From the NCBI GenBank assembly GCA_001804205.1, contig MHFM01000038.1:15378-26237 (forward strand): 10,860 bases of DNA, in the 5' to 3' direction. The DNA comes from Omnitrophica bacterium RIFCSPLOWO2_01_FULL_45_10b. GTDB lineage: Bacteria; Omnitrophota; Omnitrophia; Omnitrophales; Danuiimicrobiaceae. Position numbers and translations under genes: made by a program. Positions 7,367 to 10,860 of the stretch are shown piece by piece (position 1 is the first letter of the stretch; each line of letters begins with the position of its first letter). A model generated the notes under the pieces. That model was not told the DNA's origin. It saw nothing but the letters and a program-made list of their open reading frames with translations, and searched no databases.

Positions 7367-7994
7367 AATTTGCGGTAACACGAATGCATCAGACGCCATC
7401 AGGGCTAAAGAATTAGGGGCTGACTTTCTTGGCTTCATTTTTTGCGAAAGCAAAAGGAAAATTTCTGTCGATCAGGCTCAGGAAATTATGGATGCGGTTA
7501 GCCCTTTTGATAACTTCATTGGTGTTTTTGCCAATCAATCTAAGGAAGAGGTCGAATCAACAGCATTAAAACTGAAGTTGAAATGGCTCCAATTCCATGG
7601 AGACGAAACGTCAAGATATTGCCACTATTTTGCAGAACGCCAATTCCAAATTATTAAAACATTTCGTATTAAGGATGAAATGAGCTTAAAACGGCTTGGG
7701 GAATACGATGTTAGCGCTTTTCTCTTTGACACATATTCCCGAAATCAACTTGGGGGGACAGGCTCAACCTTTGATTGGTCGATCATTGGCGATAAACCGT
7801 ATGTGCATGAAAAATTGTTCCTATCAGGAGGCTTGACCGTGCACAATCTGGCGGCCGCTTTAAAACAAGTCAGTCCTTATGCTGTGGATGTAGCGAGCGG
7901 TGTCGAAAAAAGCCCGGGGATTAAAGATCCATTACTTCTAGAGCAGTTTATTCAAATTGCAAAAGGTAAAAAAAGCAGCCCCGCTTCAAAATAG
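7353..7994 (+). CDS. trpF: Phosphoribosylanthranilate isomerase
   Basis: TrpF isomerises phosphoribosylanthranilate to CdRP, the substrate of TrpC. The 213-residue TIM barrel starts MAKVKICGNTN with catalytic Cys7, and has LQFHGDE (79-85), catalytic Asp126 in FLFDTYS, GGTGSTFDW (134-142), LSGGL (157-161) and VDVASGVEKSPGIKD (178-192). The start overlaps trpC by 14 bases, the longest overlap in the cluster, and has only a weak purine-rich stretch before it. It stops 4 bases before the kinase gene. Having trpF in the same cluster as hisA shows that the two related isomerisations are done by two proteins here. Confidence 0.97.
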   Translation: MAKVKICGNTNASDAIRAKELGADFLGFIFCESKRKISVDQAQEIMDAVSPFDNFIGVFANQSKEEVESTALKLKLKWLQFHGDETSRYCHYFAERQFQIIKTFRIKDEMSLKRLGEYDVSAFLFDTYSRNQLGGTGSTFDWSIIGDKPYVHEKLFLSGGLTVHNLAAALKQVSPYAVDVASGVEKSPGIKDPLLLEQFIQIAKGKKSSPASK

Positions 7995-7998
7995 AACC

Positions 7999-9171
7999 AT
8001 GCCTGCCACTGAATTCTTAGAACGCATTATTAGCCGCCTCGATCGAATTGATCGAAAGAGTTTGGAACATTATGTTCAAGACCTGGCCCGCCAGACTCAA
8101 TTTCTGACTTCTTTAATCAACCAATCTCGGGAAGGAATTCTGGTTCTTTCGTTCGATAAAGAAACATTGTTTCTCAATCACCGGATAATTCAATTGTTCA
8201 ATATTCCAGAACATGTGAAACAAAAGGAAAAACTGGGCCAATTGATTTCTGATCAACCTTTTGTGGAATTTGTTTCAAACGCCATTGAAAAACATGAGGA
8301 AATTTTCCAATCAGAGTTTGAAGTACTTTTGCCGCGGCCAATGATTTTGAGAATTAATTTATCCTTTGACGAAACGCAAATTCCTCACATCGCAATTTTA
8401 TCAATCGCAAACGTAACGCAAGTTGAGACCAACATTCGCGAACGCTTTCAAACAGAAAATTGGGAATCCATGCTTGGCCTTGCTGCCGGAATCGCTCACG
8501 AAATTGGAAATCCGCTCAACTCCCTAACCATTCATTTAAAATTATTGTCTAAATCGATTCAAAAATTACCGCCCCAAGAACGAAAAAAGGTGGAAACATC
8601 GATACGGGTAATGGAAGATGAGACTGCTCGCCTGGATCGTATCGTACGTAATTTTTTGAAGGCAACGCGCCGCAAGCCGCTTCGGTATGAATTGGGCCAA
8701 ATCAATGATCTGCTTTCCAAAACGATTGCCTTTTTAAAACCGGAACTTAAAACTTCAAAAATCAAAGTAGTGGAAGAATTTGACAAACAAATTCCTATTT
8801 TCCTGTTTGATTCAGAACGTATTCAACAGGTTTTCATCAACATTATCAAGAACGCGATTCATGCAATGCCAAAAGGGGGGATGCTTCGAGCGCAAATCGA
8901 GGCAAAAGGAAAACTGTGCCTTATTCATTTCCAAGATACGGGGATTGGCATTCCGGATGATAAATTATCCAAAATATTTGATGCCTATTACACGACTCGG
9001 GAGGAGGGGAGCGGGCTTGGCCTGATGATTGTCTATCAAATCATACGAGAGCATGGTGGCCGAATCGAGGTAGCAAGCGCACCTAATACAGGAACTACGT
9101 TTACCGTGATTCTACCAATCCGAACTAAAAAACTAAGCCTTCCGGAGCCGGAAAGGAGGCAAGTCAAATGA
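7999..9171 (+). CDS. Soluble PAS-type sensor histidine kinase (NtrB-like)
   Basis: This protein should phosphorylate the NtrC-type regulator encoded by the next gene. The 390 residues have no membrane segment or signal peptide, so it probably senses a cytoplasmic cue. In order: a charged N-terminal helix (1-35), a PAS-like region (about 36-145, SREGILVLSFDKETLFLN), the His-box with phospho-accepting His167 in GIAHEIGNPLNSL, the N-box with Asn285 in NIIKNAIHAM, G1 DTGIGI (313-318) and G2 GSGLGL (337-342). The ATG at 7999 is chosen, 4 bases after trpF; an in-frame TTG at 7957 would add 14 residues but lies inside trpF. No good Shine-Dalgarno is seen. The stop overlaps the regulator in ATGA. Class is certain; the signal is unknown, and nothing shows that it senses nitrogen. 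Confidence 0.93.
   Translation: MPATEFLERIISRLDRIDRKSLEHYVQDLARQTQFLTSLINQSREGILVLSFDKETLFLNHRIIQLFNIPEHVKQKEKLGQLISDQPFVEFVSNAIEKHEEIFQSEFEVLLPRPMILRINLSFDETQIPHIAILSIANVTQVETNIRERFQTENWESMLGLAAGIAHEIGNPLNSLTIHLKLLSKSIQKLPPQERKKVETSIRVMEDETARLDRIVRNFLKATRRKPLRYELGQINDLLSKTIAFLKPELKTSKIKVVEEFDKQIPIFLFDSERIQQVFINIIKNAIHAMPKGGMLRAQIEAKGKLCLIHFQDTGIGIPDDKLSKIFDAYYTTREEGSGLGLMIVYQIIREHGGRIEVASAPNTGTTFTVILPIRTKKLSLPEPERRQVK
9138..9159 (+). promoter_or_regulatory. Strong Shine-Dalgarno of the regulator gene, overlapped by a dyad
   Basis: AAAGGAGG at 9152-9159, 8 bases before the ATG at 9168, is among the strongest ribosome sites in the window. Directly before and into it runs TTCCGG-AG-CCGGAA (9140-9153), and CCTT (9138-9141) can also pair with AAGG (9153-9156). 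The site could be masked in free mRNA and opened by ribosomes finishing the kinase gene, which would couple the two partners. The Shine-Dalgarno is firm; the masking is inferred. Confidence 0.6.
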
Positions 9172-10535
9172 GTTTTGGATCCACGATTTTAATCGTAGAT
9201 GATGAAAAAAATACTCGTGAAGGCTTGAAACAATTTTTGTCCGGCCTGGATTATGATGTGTTTACGGCAGAAACTGCAAAAGAAGCGCTTGCTCTGATTA
9301 AAAAAGAGCGCCCGGAAATTGTGCTTACCGATTTAAGAATGCCGGATATGGACGGGATGGAACTCCTTCATGAAATTAAGCGTACAAAATCGGATATCGC
9401 AGTCATCATGCTCACTGCTTATGGAACGGTGGAAAGCGCAGTTCAGGCAATGAAAGCAGGCGCTTATTATTATTTAACCAAACCGATTAATTTGGACGAG
9501 TTAGAACTCATCCTCAAGAAAGCGCTTAATCAAAAGGCTCTGGAACATGAAAATATCAGTTTGCGTGAGGAATTAATCCGCGAACGCCATGAAGCTGGAA
9601 AAATTATCGGGGAATCACCTGAAATTAAAAAGCTAATTGCACTTTCAAAACAAGTGGCGAAATCTGACTCAGCCGTTCTTCTAGAAGGAGAAAGCGGAAC
9701 CGGTAAAGAGCTTTTCGCCCATCTTATTCATTCCGAAAGCCAGCGCGCAGACCACCCGTTCATCATAGTCCATATCGCTGCGCTTACAGAAACTTTGCTT
9801 GCCAGTGAACTTTTCGGCCATGAACGAGGAGCGTTCACTGGAGCGACAGAGCGCAAAGTAGGGCGATTTGAGCGCGCGGACGGCGGTACGCTCTTTTTGG
9901 ACGAAGTTGCCGATATTCCCGAATCCATGCAAACCAAGCTTCTGCGCGTTTTGCAATCGGGTGAATTCGAGCGGGTTGGAGGAACTAAGACCATTCGTTC
10001 CGATGTTCGATTGATTTGCGCCACGAATAAAAAGCTTAAAGAAGAGGTTTCGGCAGGCCGTTTTCGGGAAGACTTATTTTACCGAATGAACGTGATCCTT
10101 CTGGAAATTCCACCGCTTCGTGAGCGTCAATCTGATATTCCTTTGCTCGTCACTTACTTTTTAAAGTACTTTTCAGAAAAAAATCGAAAGAAAATTGATA
10201 AGATTACTCCGGAAGCACTTAATCTTTTAACGCACTACGGGTGGCCCGGAAATATTCGTGAACTTAAAAATATTATTGAACGAATGGTCGTGCTGTGCCG
10301 ATCCAATGTAATTGATCATGATCAGGTGCCGGAAGACATCCGAATGGGCCATGCGATGACCCCTAAATTAGAGCCCGATGGAAATGAAACTGGTACTTTT
10401 CAAGAAATGGAAAAAGAAATGATTCGCAAAACGTTGCTTGAAGTGAATCGAAATAAAAGTTTGGCTGCCAAAAAGCTTGGTATTTCCCGTAGAACCCTTT
10501 ATCGGAAAATGGAAGACTATAAGATTGGTGAATAA
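9168..10535 (+). CDS. NtrC-type sigma-54-dependent response regulator
   Basis: A bacterial enhancer-binding protein of 455 residues: when phosphorylated it should oligomerise and use ATP to open promoters held by sigma-54 RNA polymerase. The receiver domain (about 6-120) has acidic Asp11-Asp12, phospho-acceptor Asp55 in LTDLRMPDMDG, Thr83 and Lys105. The AAA+ domain (about 145-375) has Walker A GESGTGKE (174-181), the sigma-54 contact loop GAFTGA (221-226), Walker B TLFLDEV (241-247), RFREDLFYRMN (298-308) and GWPGNIREL (358-366). The C-terminal Fis-type helix-turn-helix (about 429-453) reads NKSLAAKKLGISRRTLYRKM. An oddity is VHIAAL (201-206), where relatives mostly have VNCAAL. It overlaps the kinase gene by 4 bases. 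The targets are unknown; the dnaK region just downstream is one place to look. Confidence 0.96.
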   Translation: MSFGSTILIVDDEKNTREGLKQFLSGLDYDVFTAETAKEALALIKKERPEIVLTDLRMPDMDGMELLHEIKRTKSDIAVIMLTAYGTVESAVQAMKAGAYYYLTKPINLDELELILKKALNQKALEHENISLREELIRERHEAGKIIGESPEIKKLIALSKQVAKSDSAVLLEGESGTGKELFAHLIHSESQRADHPFIIVHIAALTETLLASELFGHERGAFTGATERKVGRFERADGGTLFLDEVADIPESMQTKLLRVLQSGEFERVGGTKTIRSDVRLICATNKKLKEEVSAGRFREDLFYRMNVILLEIPPLRERQSDIPLLVTYFLKYFSEKNRKKIDKITPEALNLLTHYGWPGNIRELKNIIERMVVLCRSNVIDHDQVPEDIRMGHAMTPKLEPDGNETGTFQEMEKEMIRKTLLEVNRNKSLAAKKLGISRRTLYRKMEDYKIGE

Positions 10536-10594
10536 TTTTGGCACATCCGTATGTATCTTTTCAGCACATTAAATTAGAAAAACCATGGCACAAT

Positions 10595-10622
10595 TTTACT
10601 GTGATATAAGTCTTTATATAAC
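10595..10622 (+). promoter_or_regulatory. Possible sigma-70 promoter upstream of dnaK
   Basis: TTTACT (10595-10600), a moderate -35 match, is followed after 16 bases by TATAAC (10617-10622), a good -10 match. Transcription would begin near 10629, leaving a leader of about 90 bases before dnaK. An AT-rich dyad, ATATAA-GTCT-TTATAT (10604-10619), overlaps the spacer and -10 and could be an operator or simply AT-rich sequence. No terminator is seen between the regulator stop (10533-10535) and this point, so read-through into dnaK is also possible. Confidence 0.4.
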
Positions 10623-10642
10623 AAAGGGTTACAAAACAAGAA

Positions 10643-10675
10643 TTTCGTTCTTTTTGGCATAGCTTTTGAACGAAA
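10643..10675 (+). repeat. Inverted repeat 8-N17-8 upstream of dnaK
   Basis: TTTCGTTC (10643-10650) and GAACGAAA (10668-10675) are exact reverse complements separated by 17 bases. The 3' side is not followed by a T-run, so it is not a terminator. It encloses the TGGCAT box of the possible sigma-54 element. It may be an operator or a leader RNA hairpin. The sequence does not match CIRCE, the usual HrcA operator of dnaK genes. Confidence 0.45.
10655..10670 (+). promoter_or_regulatory. Imperfect sigma-54-type promoter element
   Basis: TGGCAT (10655-10660), five bases, then TTGAA (10666-10670). The known -24/-12 consensus is TGGCAC-N5-TTGCA, so the spacing and the GG at -24 fit, but the usually essential GC at -12 reads GA. 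Two further TGGCAC boxes occur at 10539-10544 and 10586-10591, both with poorer -12 halves. The context (a sigma-54 activator directly upstream) makes it worth recording, but the -12 mismatch argues against activity. Confidence 0.2.
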
Positions 10676-10678
10676 GGA

Positions 10679-10701
10679 ATTAGGTATAAGTAAAACCTAA
10701 T
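10679..10701 (+). repeat. Inverted repeat 7-N9-7 in the dnaK leader
   Basis: ATTAGGT (10679-10685) and ACCTAAT (10695-10701) are exact reverse complements around nine bases, ending 6 bases before the dnaK ribosome site. In RNA it would form a weak, A/U-rich hairpin next to the Shine-Dalgarno; in DNA it could be a dimer operator. The N9 spacing recalls CIRCE (TTAGCACTC-N9-GAGTGCTAA), but the arms differ. Confidence 0.45.
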
Positions 10702-10707
10702 CCATTT

Positions 10708-10860
<153 letters not shown>

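Noticed and set aside
7957..7998. TTG start for the kinase, 14 codons upstream
   Set aside because: It lies inside trpF, has no ribosome site, and the ATG at 7999 fits the tight spacing of the cluster.
10536..10630. Rho-independent terminator after the regulator gene
   Set aside because: No GC-rich stem followed by a T-run is present; the AT-rich dyad at 10604-10619 is too weak.
10551..10662. Short open frames before dnaK: 8 codons (10551-10577) and 25 codons (10585-10662)
   Set aside because: Neither has a ribosome site or a telling composition; they overlap the promoter-like sequences.
10643..10701. CIRCE element for HrcA
   Set aside because: Neither dyad matches TTAGCACTC-N9-GAGTGCTAA; only the N9 spacing of the second agrees.

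Overview
The window is a compact, one-strand stretch of bacterial biosynthesis genes. It holds the end of hisD, then hisB-hisH-hisA-hisF-hisI, then trpE-trpG-trpD-trpC-trpF, then a two-gene signalling pair (a soluble NtrB-like histidine kinase and an NtrC-type sigma-54 activator), and finally the first 46 codons of dnaK. Everything reads left to right. From hisD to the activator gene no gap exceeds 6 bases and seven junctions overlap by 4 to 14 bases, so bases 1 to 10535 look like one transcription unit. The only real non-coding stretch is the 186 bases before dnaK.

Histidine part (1-3473): HisD (last two oxidations to histidine), HisB (dehydratase only, no fused phosphatase), HisH plus HisF (the IGP synthase pair), HisA (ProFAR isomerase) and HisI (cyclohydrolase only, no fused HisE). 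hisG, hisC, hisE and a histidinol-phosphate phosphatase are not in the window; some may lie upstream of base 1. Tryptophan part (3480-7994): TrpE plus TrpG make anthranilate, and TrpD, TrpF and TrpC carry it to indole-3-glycerol phosphate. The tryptophan synthase genes trpB and trpA, which often follow, are absent. Separate HisA and TrpF mean that no PriA-type dual isomerase is needed.

Signalling part (7999-10535): the kinase has a PAS-like sensor region, a His-box and an ATPase domain, with no membrane segment. The regulator has receiver, AAA+ (with GAFTGA) and Fis-type helix-turn-helix domains, so this cell should use sigma-54. The pair starts 4 bases after trpF and is probably co-transcribed with it. 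Its signal and targets cannot be read from the sequence.

The dnaK upstream region (10536-10721) has no CIRCE element and no clear terminator. It has a plausible sigma-70 promoter, two inverted repeats (8-N17-8 and 7-N9-7), and three TGGCAC/TGGCAT boxes, one of which resembles an imperfect sigma-54 promoter.

Organism: a bacterium with moderate, slightly AT-leaning base composition, NtrC-type regulation and a DnaK that begins [15 protein letters not shown]. The layout and the kinase type would suit an uncultured lineage of the PVC/Omnitrophota kind, but that is a weak inference. I see no mobile element, CRISPR array, RNA gene or clearly foreign segment. Most genes are canonical; what deserves a second look is the gene arrangement and the dnaK control region.
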